Shown here piece after piece: positions 9,215 to 19,325 of a stretch of DNA of 64,000 bases (its first letter is position 1; each line of letters starts with the position of its first letter). Made by a program: the position numbers and the translations under genes. The stretch spans positions 2,730,568-2,794,567 of the forward strand of contig JAVSMQ010000001.1 in the NCBI GenBank assembly GCA_032027125.1. Direction: 5' to 3'. The notes under the pieces are model-generated. The model saw nothing but the letters and a program-made list of their open reading frames with translations, did no database searches and was not told where the DNA came from. Source of the stretch: JANJTB01 sp032027125 (lineage in GTDB: Bacteria; Bacteroidota; Ignavibacteria; Kapaibacteriales; UBA2268).

Positions 9215-9955
9215 TTATTTTTTTTGCCAATGTTCGAATAATACAGTTTTCAAAAACCAAAAAGGTGTGATAACTATTCTTTGAAATTTTGCTTTTGGCT
9301 GTAACAAAAATCTAAACAGCCATTCTAATCTTAATTTTCTAATTATTTTGGGAGCTCTTACAAGATTTCCTGAAATAAAGTCAAATAAACCGCCGACGCA
9401 CCAAATCGCTCCAGCCGATATATTATTATAATTTTCGAAAATGAAATCGGATTCCTTCTGCATACCCATTGCCAGTATGAGTAAATCAGGTGATGCATCA
9501 GTAATCATTCCGTTTATGCTTGAATAATCCGATTTTTCAATATAGCCATGATGATAACCTGATATTATAACATCAGGAAACATATTGTTGATATTTTGAA
9601 CTGTTTTGTCAATGACCTGCCGGCTTGCACCAAGAAGGAATACTTTCATTTTGTGATTGGCAAGATGCTCAAAAAGAATCGGCAATAAATCTGTACCGTT
9701 AGTATCATTGTTCCAGCCTTGTCCTGTAAGAAATACTGCTGATTTCATGCCGATACCTTCGCAGAACAAACGGCACTGAGTCCCGTATCTATTCAATAAT
9801 CTGCCGTCCTTTTTCAGAATTGAAAAATTGTTCAGATTAAGATGAATAAATATATTTTTCGAATTCCCGCAGGATGAACATATTATTTCATCAACTATTG
9901 AATCAAATGTTGATGAACTGCTCGATATTCCGCCGATTCTAACGATTTCTTTCAA
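9215..9955 (-). CDS. WecG/TagA/CpsF family glycosyltransferase
   Basis: 246 residues of the GT26 family, with GTDLLP, the LLGAS loop, AMGMQKE and the long GGLFDFISGN...RAPK...LEWLFR block. Family members add the second sugar (N-acetylmannosamine or a uronic analogue) to the lipid-linked first sugar. It heads the leftward cluster, separated from the deacetylase by 263 bases without a gene, so it may have its own transcript. Together with the initiating transferase and the GT4 enzyme it defines at least three sugar-transfer steps. Confidence 0.88.
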   Translation of the reverse strand: MKEIVRIGGISSSSSTFDSIVDEIICSSCGNSKNIFIHLNLNNFSILKKDGRLLNRYGTQCRLFCEGIGMKSAVFLTGQGWNNDTNGTDLLPILFEHLANHKMKVFLLGASRQVIDKTVQNINNMFPDVIISGYHHGYIEKSDYSSINGMITDASPDLLILAMGMQKESDFIFENYNNISAGAIWCVGGLFDFISGNLVRAPKIIRKLRLEWLFRFLLQPKAKFQRIVITPFWFLKTVLFEHWQKK

Positions 9956-10058
9956 GTCTTATCCTGTGACTGGTGATATTTACGAAATTATTATTCAATG
10001 TTTCATTTAGGAATAAAAAAATGATTTATTTTATGATTATATTTATTTTTAGTAATCC

Positions 10059-11021
10059 TTATTTCAACCCGTTCAGAAATTTCAGGATTGTCTCAATATC
10101 TTCTTCCGGATTATCCTGCATCGTCAGATGACCTGCGTTTGATGTTACTGAAAGTTTAGAGCCGCGAACAAGACTTTGATAATATTTGGCAGTAGATTCG
10201 CTTACTTCATCAAATTCACCAATTATAAACTGAACTGGTACCTTTACATTGCTGAGTATGTTGGTGCCGTTGTATGTTTTGAGTGTTCCTGTGGCTGTAA
10301 ACTCACTCGGTCCCCACATATACTGATAGACATTCATTCCAAAATTTGCGAAAGTGCTGTCTATATCTGCAGACCAGGGGAGTTTTCTGGCAACATATTT
10401 TTCATAAAACTCCTGAATTGCATGCTGATAATCAGGCGAGTCGAAATTGCCGCTATCAGTACAGTCCTTGATTGTTTTCTGTGTGGATTCCGGTAGTGTC
10501 TTTACTAGTAACTCTGTATCGGTTTTCCATTTTTCTACACTAATTGCTGGACTGCTGAGTATCATAGATTTTACTTTTTCAGGAAATTTTGAGTAGTATT
10601 CCAAACCGAGTATAGTTCCCCACGACTGTCCGTATAAATGGAATTCACTGATTCCGAGATGCCTGGTAAGTCTTTCTATCTGGTCAATATGATTTTCAAT
10701 TGTCATAAGAGTTGTATCTGTAATTCTGTCTGACCTGCCGCAGCCAAGCTGGTCAAAAATAACAATACGATAAGCATTTCTTAAAGATATTAATGGATTT
10801 AAATAATAACTTGTACCTCCGGGTCCGCCGTGTAAGAGTAATAATACCGGAGCAGTTTGACTGCCGATGTCCCTATAATGGATTTTCCCTCCGTTTACCT
10901 GAATAAATCCCTCAGTTTTAGGAGTATTTGTCGGAGTTGTATCACACAATGTAATCATAAAAAGTCCTGTAAAAATATATAATGAAAAGCATAACTTAGT
11001 CGAAATCATCATATTTTCCAT
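10059..11021 (-). CDS. Alpha/beta hydrolase, proline iminopeptidase-like (S33)
   Basis: 320 residues. The oxyanion HGGPGG motif, nucleophile elbow GQSWG, late acid in GEFDE and catalytic histidine in NAGHL give the complete triad of S33 aminopeptidases. These cleave N-terminal proline or short peptides. The N-terminus has a hydrophobic segment ending ITLC, a poor lipobox, so the protein is probably exported and perhaps lipidated. Several ATGs cluster at the start (residues 1, 4 and 5). It is transcribed alone. Confidence 0.8.
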   Translation of the reverse strand: MENMMISTKLCFSLYIFTGLFMITLCDTTPTNTPKTEGFIQVNGGKIHYRDIGSQTAPVLLLLHGGPGGTSYYLNPLISLRNAYRIVIFDQLGCGRSDRITDTTLMTIENHIDQIERLTRHLGISEFHLYGQSWGTILGLEYYSKFPEKVKSMILSSPAISVEKWKTDTELLVKTLPESTQKTIKDCTDSGNFDSPDYQHAIQEFYEKYVARKLPWSADIDSTFANFGMNVYQYMWGPSEFTATGTLKTYNGTNILSNVKVPVQFIIGEFDEVSESTAKYYQSLVRGSKLSVTSNAGHLTMQDNPEEDIETILKFLNGLK

Positions 11022-11386
11022 TTTATAACAAAAATTGTTAATCTACACATCACAAATATAATGAAATAATTGGAGCAGCATTTAATAATAATCTTGAGAA
11101 GGGTATTATTTGAAATTTTGCCATAATTCCAATTCGGACAATACTAATTGGAATGCAATATCTGTTATTTTCAAAAAAAAAATAGTTTATTTGTAATATT
11201 TAACCTATTTTAGTTCAACTTAAAATTATAATTGTTCAATATAAAAATATTTGATGTACGTGACTATGAATGGGCTGTCCACCCGTTATGACGAAATTAT
11301 AAAGTGGAGACCGAAAAACACAATAAAAACGGGGCGATTCCGAAAAGCCTGACGAGTAGGAAAAAAACAATTAATGTGAAAAATTA
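11022..11386. other. Divergent intergenic region containing a possible structured leader
   Basis: Spacer between the hydrolase (leftward) and the lipoprotein (rightward). Positions 11022-11260 are A+T-rich with nothing recognisable. From about 11262 base composition changes sharply to G+C-containing sequence with potential pairing, described separately. Confidence 0.5.
11270..11362 (+). ncRNA. Possible structured 5' leader RNA with pseudoknot potential
   Basis: Lies 25 bases before the lipoprotein ATG. Potential helices: GGGCT (11272-11276) with AGCCT (11346-11350); TCCAC (11278-11282) with GTGGA (11304-11308); CCGTT (11283-11287) with AACGG (11328-11332). The last two interleave, giving an H-type pseudoknot. 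It does not match any riboswitch consensus I know. It could be a regulatory leader, a mobile-element end or chance. Confidence 0.25.
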
Positions 11387-11947
11387 ATGATTAAATATAT
11401 GTGTTTCTTTTTTTTAGGTATAATAGGATTTATATCTTGCAGTACAGATTCCTCTACTAATCCTGACAATACAAATAATGAATTTACACCGCCGACAACT
11501 TATTATTATAAAGTTGACGGAATATCGAGTAATGAAAGTGCTGATGCTCCGAAAGCATCGCTAACATCCGGAGATTTTCGTTTAACAAAATCATTTAAAG
11601 TCAGTAATGAAAAATCCGTGATTGGCAGAATGCACATGTTAGCAGCTTATAATTCCACAATAGCGGCTGATTTGGCTGAAGGTACTACTAAAGTAGTTTA
11701 CATTTCCGGATTAAACGCAACCAGCAGCAGCGATTCAGTTCAAATGTATTTGGAAATGGATGATTATCCTACAGGAATTTATGATTTGAAAGCTAGTACC
11801 GGGAAAATTTATATTAACAAGAAAAATGGCATTCTCAGGTTTACAAGTGACGGAAAAATTACTTTAACCGGATTCAATAATTTCCCGCCAAAAGAAGCAC
11901 AAACAAGAACTTTAGAGTTCAGTGTCGAAAATGGAATTTCATTTTAG
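11387..11947 (+). CDS. Putative lipoprotein, function unknown
   Basis: 186 residues. The N-terminus is a short hydrophobic signal ending FISC at residue 18, a plausible lipobox, followed by a Ser/Thr/Asn-rich linker. The remainder is predicted to be beta-rich with no recognised domain. There is no clear Shine-Dalgarno, which is common in this group; an in-frame stop at 11372 excludes an earlier start. A terminator-like hairpin follows at 12001. Probably anchored in the outer membrane. Confidence 0.65.
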   Translation: MIKYMCFFFLGIIGFISCSTDSSTNPDNTNNEFTPPTTYYYKVDGISSNESADAPKASLTSGDFRLTKSFKVSNEKSVIGRMHMLAAYNSTIAADLAEGTTKVVYISGLNATSSSDSVQMYLEMDDYPTGIYDLKASTGKIYINKKNGILRFTSDGKITLTGFNNFPPKEAQTRTLEFSVENGISF

Positions 11948-12000
11948 AACTGATATTTTCTAAAGATTGTTTAGCTAAAATGAAAAGTCGAAAAATTTAT

Positions 12001-12045
12001 AACCGGTTCTGAGAAAATATAATAATCAGAATCGGTTTGCTTTTA
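12001..12045 (+). terminator. Hairpin terminator after the lipoprotein gene
   Basis: AACCGGTTCTGA (12001-12012) pairs with TCAGAATCGGTT (12026-12037) with a single G-T pair, followed by a short T-rich run. Confidence 0.6.
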
Positions 12046-12080
12046 TATCAATTTAAAATATTGCTCACCACCAAATGTAC

Positions 12081-12203
12081 AAACAATTTTAAATATAATG
12101 TTTCGTGAATTAATATTGAGGTAAACATAGAATGGAAATTCAGGAACATATAAAATATTGGATTGATTCTGCAGATGAAGACCTGATTTCTGCTGAGTCA
12201 AAT
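12081..12203. repeat. Direct repeat copy 1: leader and 5' end of the HEPN gene
   Basis: About 100-140 bases covering the leader and first codons of the HEPN gene recur nearly unchanged at 13734 onward (offset 1653). Identity is very high through codon 20 and then decays. Confidence 0.8.
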
Positions 12204-12524
12204 TTGCATACAAAAAGGTACAATTGGTGTTTATTTATAGGACATTTAGTGCTTGAAAAAGCATTAAAAGCTTTGTATGTTCAAGTTAACAATAATTCTG
12301 TTCCACCAAAAACTCATAATTTGTTAAAGTTAGCCGAACTTTCCAATATCAATTTGAGCACGGAAATGTCTAAATTATTTGCTGAAATTAACAGATTTCA
12401 AATTGAAGCTCGTTATGTGGAATATAAAGCTGAATTATATAAAATTGCTGATGAAAAATTTACTGTTTATTATTTTGAAAAAATACGGGAATCATACTTA
12501 TGGCTCAAGTCCCTGATAAAATAG
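12132..12524 (+). CDS. HEPN domain protein (HEPN/MNT toxin-antitoxin type pair)
   Basis: 130 residues, all-alpha. The sequence has the HEPN family pattern: early D-L-S-A helix, central GHLVLEKALKALY helix, then THNLLKLA. HEPN/MNT pairs are toxin-antitoxin modules in which the HEPN subunit is typically an RNase and the MNT partner a nucleotidyltransferase. The catalytic R-x4-6-H motif is not visible here, so the activity is uncertain. The gene overlaps the following MNT gene by 25 bases. A paralogous intact pair lies at 34167-34852 on the other strand. Confidence 0.8.
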   Translation: MEIQEHIKYWIDSADEDLISAESNLHTKRYNWCLFIGHLVLEKALKALYVQVNNNSVPPKTHNLLKLAELSNINLSTEMSKLFAEINRFQIEARYVEYKAELYKIADEKFTVYYFEKIRESYLWLKSLIK

Positions 12525-12817
12525 TTGAATTAATCAATAAGTTTATTGAAGAAGCTAAAAAGGATAATATTACAATATCTAAAGCAGTATTATTTGGTTC
12601 ATACTCAAATAATACTTATCATGAATATAGTGATATTGATATAGCCGTTGTTTCAGAAGATTTTGAGGGTATTAGTTTCTATGACAGCAAGAAACTGAAC
12701 GCAGCTATGTTGAGAACAAGTATTGATATCGAAACGCATCCATATCGTCCTGAAGAATTTAATCCCGAAAATCCTTTTGTCAAAGAAATTCTTGAAACCG
12801 GAATAAGGATATTGTGA
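12500..12817 (+). CDS. Minimal nucleotidyltransferase (MNT), HEPN partner
   Basis: 105 residues of the DNA polymerase beta superfamily. The metal-binding signature is GSYSNNTYHEYSDIDIAV, with G-S then D-x-D; a third acidic residue follows in TSIDIETH. Related MntA proteins modify the HEPN partner with AMP and act as the antitoxin. The start at 12500 lies inside the HEPN gene, indicating coupled translation. Length and domain boundaries are typical. Confidence 0.85.
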   Translation: MAQVPDKIVELINKFIEEAKKDNITISKAVLFGSYSNNTYHEYSDIDIAVVSEDFEGISFYDSKKLNAAMLRTSIDIETHPYRPEEFNPENPFVKEILETGIRIL

Positions 12818-12838
12818 AGATTACTTTTAGATAAAGCG

Positions 12839-13048
12839 TCAATTTCTTTCCTCAAGAATTATTTGCGACGCATAATCTTTTTTACTTATAAATACCAAGT
12901 TTGGAAGTATATGATTTTTGCTTTTTTTTACTGATTTCTGATTATACGGCTTGACAATTACTTCCACAATTTCAGCCAGAAAATCATCAGGAATTTATAT
13001 TTCAATATGACTATTTTTTATTCCCTGTATATCTCTTAATTCATACAT
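12839..13048 (-). pseudogene. Broken small gene, possibly an antitoxin
   Basis: Read leftward, an ATG at 13048 opens a 70-codon frame that is interrupted only by TAA at codon 18 and then runs to TGA at 12841-12839. The product would read MYELRDIQGIKNSHIEI, stop, IPDDFLAEIVEVIVKPYNQ and so on. Amphipathic, charged and short, it looks like an antitoxin, but I do not recognise the family. A single A-to-T change (AAA to TAA) would account for the stop. The next gene upstream on this strand is the secreted protein at 13074. Confidence 0.5.
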
Positions 13049-13073
13049 AATTGGCACTTGTAAGTAAAATTAA

Positions 13074-13571
13074 TTACTCACATTTGAGTTGATTATAAAA
13101 TCTGTCAATTATTTGGCGGCTATCATTATTTAAATTGTTATAATCGTAGTTATATTCAATTGCTTTCAGCAATCCTAACAATTCCATACGATTAAGAATT
13201 ACTCTCGGAACATAATGTCCTTCGAGGTTAAATAATAAAAGAAACAAATCATTTTCGTCGGACTTCAAAGTATTGCAATTCGCTGTAAGATTAGTTTTTG
13301 AAATTACTTTTGCCAAATTATAAATTGAGTCAGGGGTAATATCACGCAAGTAAATTTTAAAGGATTTCCAGTCAATGGTTTCAATACCGCACTTGTATGT
13401 ATTGATATGTAAATAAATATCTTTGTAAACATTGTTACTTTTACCGTTATAATATAATCTAATTTCATTTCTTGCTAAAATATTATGGGTTTGTATTGAA
13501 TCATTAGAATTAGCCGCATTTATAATTTGCGGAGAAATCAATAAAAGTAAAAATCCAAATAGTAACTTCAT
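13074..13571 (-). CDS. Secreted protein of unknown function
   Basis: 165 residues. A clear signal peptide occupies residues 1-19 (hydrophobic core, then INAA). The mature part has three or four cysteines and no recognised domain. It sits in the accessory patch between the HEPN/MNT pair and a HEPN remnant. Its neighbours give no functional clue. Confidence 0.6.
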   Translation of the reverse strand: MKLLFGFLLLLISPQIINAANSNDSIQTHNILARNEIRLYYNGKSNNVYKDIYLHINTYKCGIETIDWKSFKIYLRDITPDSIYNLAKVISKTNLTANCNTLKSDENDLFLLLFNLEGHYVPRVILNRMELLGLLKAIEYNYDYNNLNNDSRQIIDRFYNQLKCE

Positions 13572-13784
13572 ATTGAAAATCTAAATATAAAATTTAAAAA
13601 ATCTTATAACGAGTTTTAATTTAAATTAGTATTTATTAATCGCTGTGCTTTGTTTTTGAAGAGAAAGAATTATTAGATAGTTTCATTTAGTGACTCAAGT
13701 TATTTTGAACTAAACTATTTATACAGGCATTTAAAACAATTTTAAATATAATATTTCGTGAACTAATATTGAGGTCAACATAGA

Positions 13785-13878
13785 ATGGAAATTCAGGAAC
13801 ATATAAAATATTGGATTGATTCTGCAGATGAAGCCCTAATTTCTGCTCAATAAAAGTTGCGTACCCAAAAACAGAATA
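13785..13878 (+). pseudogene. Remnant of a second HEPN gene copy
   Basis: The ATG at 13785 and next 21 codons repeat the HEPN gene at 12132 almost exactly (MEIQEHIKYW...). A TAA at 13851 then interrupts the frame, although weak similarity continues past it (KLRTQKQN against NLHTKRYN). The leader from 13734 is also duplicated. The remainder of the gene has been replaced by the DUF1016 locus starting at 13909. Confidence 0.8.
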
Positions 13879-13908
13879 TTAGACACAAAGTTAAGATAAG
13901 AAAAATCA

Positions 13909-14916
13909 ATGACTGAATTACAAAAACATAAACCCTTGTTTGAAGAAATTTGCAAGATTATTGAACAAGGCAAACACAAAGTAGTTGCTCAGGTAAACAG
14001 CACACTTACGCTTACCTATTGGCATATTGGCAAAAGTATAAACCACGATATTTTACAAAACCAGCGTGCCGAATACGGTAAACAAATCGTAACTTCATTA
14101 GCTACTGAATTGGTACAGATTTACGGTCGTAGTTTTGAGGCTCGCAACCTTCGGCGTATGATGCAATTTGCCGAGCTTTTCCCCGATTTTCAAATTGTGT
14201 CACCACTGGCGACACAATTGAGTTGGACACATTTTATTACGCTTTTGTCAGTAAAAAAAGATGATGCAAGATTATTTTATGCCCAACAATCTATTGAAAA
14301 CCTTTGGAGTAAAAGAGAACTTCAATATCAAATCGAACGAAAAGTATTTGAACGTGCCGAAATTGCAACCATTAAAAATGATTTATCCGACACTGATTTT
14401 GATTTTTCATTTAAAGACCCTTATTTCCTTGATTTTTTGGGGCTGAAAGATGGATATTTGGAAAAAGACATCGAAGGTGCCATTCTGAAAGAACTCGAAT
14501 TGTTTATTTTAGAACTTGGCAAAGGTTTTGCATTTATCGGACGGCAAAAACGAATGATAATTGATGGCGAAGATTTTTATCTGGATTTGCTTTTCTTCAA
14601 TAGAATTTTAAAACGCTTGGTTGCGGTTGAACTGAAAATCGGCAAATTTAAAGCCGCCCATAAAGGGCAAATGGAACTATACCTAAGCTGGCTAAACCAA
14701 TATGAGCGACAGCCCGACGAAGAAATGCCAATAGGTTTAATACTTTGTGCCGGAGCCGGAAAAGAACAAGTAGAACTCTTGAATATGAAAAAAGATGGTA
14801 TTATGGTTGCTGAATATTGGACTGAACTGCCTCCAAAGCATTTACTCGAACAAAAACTACACTCTGCACTAATGGAAGCTCGCAAGCGAATAGCCGGCAA
14901 CAAAATGCTTTTTTAA
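13909..14916 (+). CDS. DUF1016 (YhcG-type) PD-(D/E)XK nuclease family protein
   Basis: 335 residues. The N-terminal DUF1016 helical domain (TYWHIGKSI, then a QIYGRSFEARNLRRMMQF block) is followed by the PD-(D/E)XK nuclease domain. There DFYLDLLFFN and VAVELKIG supply the acidic and E-x-K residues. The family is often found beside restriction or mobile loci and in defence islands; its role is not established. The gene abuts the truncated HEPN remnant, consistent with recombination or insertion there. Base use looks richer in G+C than the flanking HEPN sequence. Confidence 0.85.
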   Translation: MTELQKHKPLFEEICKIIEQGKHKVVAQVNSTLTLTYWHIGKSINHDILQNQRAEYGKQIVTSLATELVQIYGRSFEARNLRRMMQFAELFPDFQIVSPLATQLSWTHFITLLSVKKDDARLFYAQQSIENLWSKRELQYQIERKVFERAEIATIKNDLSDTDFDFSFKDPYFLDFLGLKDGYLEKDIEGAILKELELFILELGKGFAFIGRQKRMIIDGEDFYLDLLFFNRILKRLVAVELKIGKFKAAHKGQMELYLSWLNQYERQPDEEMPIGLILCAGAGKEQVELLNMKKDGIMVAEYWTELPPKHLLEQKLHSALMEARKRIAGNKMLF

Positions 14917-14960
14917 CCACAACGATGACGCTGTTTAATATAGATGTATCACTATAAAAC

Positions 14961-15003
14961 TCCGGCTGCCACTAATTAAAGCGACAGCCGGAATTTTAAA
15001 AAA
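14961..15003. terminator. Bidirectional hairpin between DUF1016 and sdhB
   Basis: TCCGGCTG (14961-14968) pairs with CAGCCGGA (14985-14992), flanked by A-rich and T-rich stretches. It lies between convergent genes and can terminate both. Confidence 0.65.
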
Positions 15004-15016
15004 ATAAAAATATTTA

Positions 15017-15762
15017 TTACTTTCCAAAAATAGCAGCGCACATATATTCTCTGTTCAGCATCGCAATAAAGTTTACTGAGATACTCTTAGGACAGGCAGC
15101 TTCACATTCGTAGTGATTTGTGCAGGCTCCGAAACCTTCCTTATCCATTTGTTCAACCATCGCCAATGCTCGTTTTTTACGTTCTGCCTGTCCTTGCGGA
15201 AGCAGAGCATACTGACTGACTTTTGCACCGGTAAAGAGCATAGCAGCACCGTTAGGACATGCTGCAACGCATGCTCCGCAGCCGATACACTGAGCGGCAT
15301 CCATTGATTGGTCGGCTTTCTCTTTCGGGACAGGCAGAGCATTAGCATCGGGTGCGTGACCTGTACCTATGCCGACATAACCGCCTGCTGCCTGAATGCG
15401 GTCCAATGAACTGCGGTCAACTATCAAATCCTTAACTACCGGAAATGCTTTGGCTCTGAACGGTTCGATATATATAGTCTCGCCGTCTTTGAATTTTCGC
15501 ATGTGGAGCTGGCAGGTAGTAGTATCTTTTTCTTCACCGTGAGGTCTGCCGTTGATTGTCAGAGAGCAGCAGCCGCAAATACCTTCGCGGCAGTCGTGGT
15601 CAAATGCAACAGGTTCGTCACCTTTATGAAGCAAATCTTCGTTAAGTACATCAAGCATTTCCAAAAAGGACATGTGCTCGTTAACTTCGTTTACGTCATA
15701 CTTGACGAAGTCACCTTTCGTTTTGTTATTTTTTTGTCGCCAGACATTTAAAGTCAATTTCA

Positions 15763-15763
<1 letters not shown>
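15017..15763 (-). CDS. sdhB: Succinate dehydrogenase/fumarate reductase iron-sulfur subunit
   Basis: 248 residues. The N-terminal ferredoxin fold carries the 2Fe-2S cysteines (HDCREGICGCCS). The C-terminal half carries CIGCGACVAACP and CTNHYECEAACP, ligands for the 4Fe-4S and 3Fe-4S clusters. It passes electrons between the flavin subunit and the membrane quinone site. This is the longer Bacteroidota-type subunit. The first base overlaps the last base of sdhA, so the three genes are co-translated. The direction of catalysis cannot be told from sequence. Confidence 0.93.
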
Positions 15764-17675
<1,912 letters not shown>

Positions 17676-17679
<4 letters not shown>

Positions 17680-18446
17680 AATCCTGTTACTCCTTTACCT
17701 AATCCAAAAATCCATACAGCTACGGGAACGGCAGCAAATCCTACAAACAAACCCCATCCGATAATCTGACTTGAAGCATTTAACAGGGGCGTTATCTTTG
17801 GTCCACTCCAGCCAAGAGTCTGGAACATACTCTGAACGGCATGAATCAGATGCACGGCAACAAAAAATACAAACAGTATGTAAACTACTGAAATATACCA
17901 TTTGCTGAATCCGTTGATGACCATTTGGTAGGCATCGTGACGTTGAAAAATACCGTTTCCGGCATCAACGGCTATTTGCTCACCGCTGATTTCAATGATT
18001 GACTGGGTCTGGAGTTTTGGTCCGTATGATTCCTCAAGAGCTGCATATTCGGGGTCGGTAACATAAGCTGTAAAATGCAGAATATGATAAGCAGCAAAAA
18101 GGAAAATCAATATTCCCGTGTAAATCATATTTCGGGAATAAAGGGTTGATTTAACATAACTTTTGACACGGTAGCCTTCAGGCTTTGCAGCATTGTTCAG
18201 AAACTTCAGTTTTAAAGAAGTGAAAACATGCAGTAATATGCCGGCAAGCAGCACAAATCTTACAATCCATAAAAGTTCGCCCGTTGACTGCAGAAAATGA
18301 GCGTAAGTATTGAATACTTCTCGTCCCAGAAATACCTGCAGATTACCGACACAATGACCTATCAGAAACAAAACCAGCAAACCGCCGGTACCGGCCATCA
18401 CAACTTTGTTGAAGATTGTAGAGTTAAACGGGTTAAATTTACTCAT
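17676..18446 (-). CDS. sdhC: Succinate dehydrogenase cytochrome b subunit
   Basis: 256 residues with five transmembrane helices, as in type B complexes of Bacteroidota and epsilonproteobacteria. Histidines in the helices (FLIGHCVGN, LHVFTSLK, AAYHILHF, VHLIHAV) supply the heme b ligands. It anchors the complex and holds the quinone site. It is the first gene of the operon, with a TACTTTTG element upstream at 18519-18512. Confidence 0.9.
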
Positions 18447-18511
18447 AACACTTTAAGAATAGTTTGAAAAACAGTCCATTTTATTTTCTAATAAAATTTT
18501 ATTCAAAAAAA

Positions 18512-18519
18512 CAAAAGTA
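18512..18519 (-). promoter_or_regulatory. TAnnTTTG element upstream of sdhC
   Basis: TACTTTTG read leftward, 66 bases before the sdhC ATG. A TTG lies only 11 bases further upstream (18533-18531), shorter than standard spacing, so only the -7 element is convincing. Confidence 0.4.
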
Positions 18520-18674
18520 TGAAAATTTTTCAATAAATAAAATTACGTTACTAAAATGTTTTGAAATATGAGCATAATCACATAAAATACTATAAATTTG
18601 CATTATGTCGTTCATTATTTCACTAAAAATACAAAGGAGTGTGTCATTTTAAGCCGCAATTGAAAAATCCAAAG

Positions 18675-18790
18675 AATAATTGTCAGAACCGTGAATTTTG
18701 GGATTAATGGGATTAGTGGGATTAAATCCAAGCCCTGATTTAATTATATCCCAAGAATCCTAAAAAACCCACAAATCACGGTTCAGACAT
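18675..18790. repeat. Large imperfect inverted repeat
   Basis: The left arm starting CAGAACCGTGAATTTTGGGA near 18675 is an imperfect reverse complement of the right arm ending at about 18788 (CCCACAAATCACGGTTCAG). A similar sequence (TGTGATTCAGACAAATTGTA) appears at about 42945, so this is a dispersed intergenic family. Confidence 0.6.
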
Positions 18791-18832
18791 ATATTGTTTT
18801 TTCTACCGACATTTCACTCCTGACGGAGTTTA
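18768..18832. repeat. Direct repeat copy 1 of the CTACCGACATTTCACTCC family
   Basis: About 65 bases running from CCCACAAATCACGG to the TGACGGAGTT palindrome; recurs at 18939-19002 with few changes, and in part at 19084-19101. Confidence 0.75.
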
Positions 18833-18938
18833 AGAATTTGGTTTTCCGTCGGGAGTTTCCACTTACCATAATATAATCTCTACGAGATATAATCAATGAT
18901 AAATTATATTGATTTAAAATCCCAACAATCCAATAAAT

Positions 18939-19002
18939 CCCACAAATCAAGGTTCAGACAGATATTGTATTTTCTACCGACATTTCACTCCTAACGGAGT
19001 TA
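18939..19002. repeat. Direct repeat copy 2 of the CTACCGACATTTCACTCC family
   Basis: Second copy of the unit, with CTAACGGAGTT in place of CTGACGGAGTT. A related stretch (TTTTTCTACCGATATTTAAT) lies near 46980, so the family is dispersed. Confidence 0.75.
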
Positions 19003-19325
19003 ACAGATTGATTTATTCCCCTCCTTTTTTTCAAGGAGGGGTGTCCGAAGGACGGGGTGGTTATCAAATTTTTACAAACAGAACACTCCTAACGGAGTTA
19101 AAATTGATGTGTGACAACCGCAACAAACCGGAAATTTATGTAATAATTAATAAATTCATTGCATAATGTAAATTAAATTCTCCAAGATTAACATAAAATT
19201 CTTATCTTTACGAAATTATTTATTTACTTTTTTATACTGTTTAACTTGAATTACATTATATTTATAGTTACTTTTGTCAATTGAAAAATTTGAAAACTTT
19301 AATACAAATTATTGATTAAGGATTT

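Larger units (their letters stand above)
18447..19325. other. Repeat-rich intergenic region
   Basis: 879 bases between the divergent sdhC and the chemosensory operon, without a gene. It holds a large inverted repeat, two direct repeats and a third partial copy, plus an A+T-rich promoter area before 19326. A TATCTTTA sequence near 19202 is a weak candidate for the operon's -7 element. Confidence 0.7.

Noticed and set aside
4401..9955. Complete exosortase/PEP-CTERM locus
   Set aside because: Individual enzymes resemble those loci, but no exosortase, chain-length or PEP-CTERM gene is present in the window.
11349..11360. CTGACGAG resembling the hammerhead ribozyme core CUGANGA
   Set aside because: No matching GAAA and UH segments in positions that allow three stems; no consistent type I, II or III fold could be drawn.
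13734..13853. Terminal repeats of a transposon around 12081-13853
   Set aside because: The repeated piece is the start of a HEPN gene with its leader; no transposase or inverted ends lie between the copies.
18675..19101. CRISPR array
   Set aside because: The units are long, few, irregularly spaced and partly palindromic, with no constant-length spacers and no cas genes.
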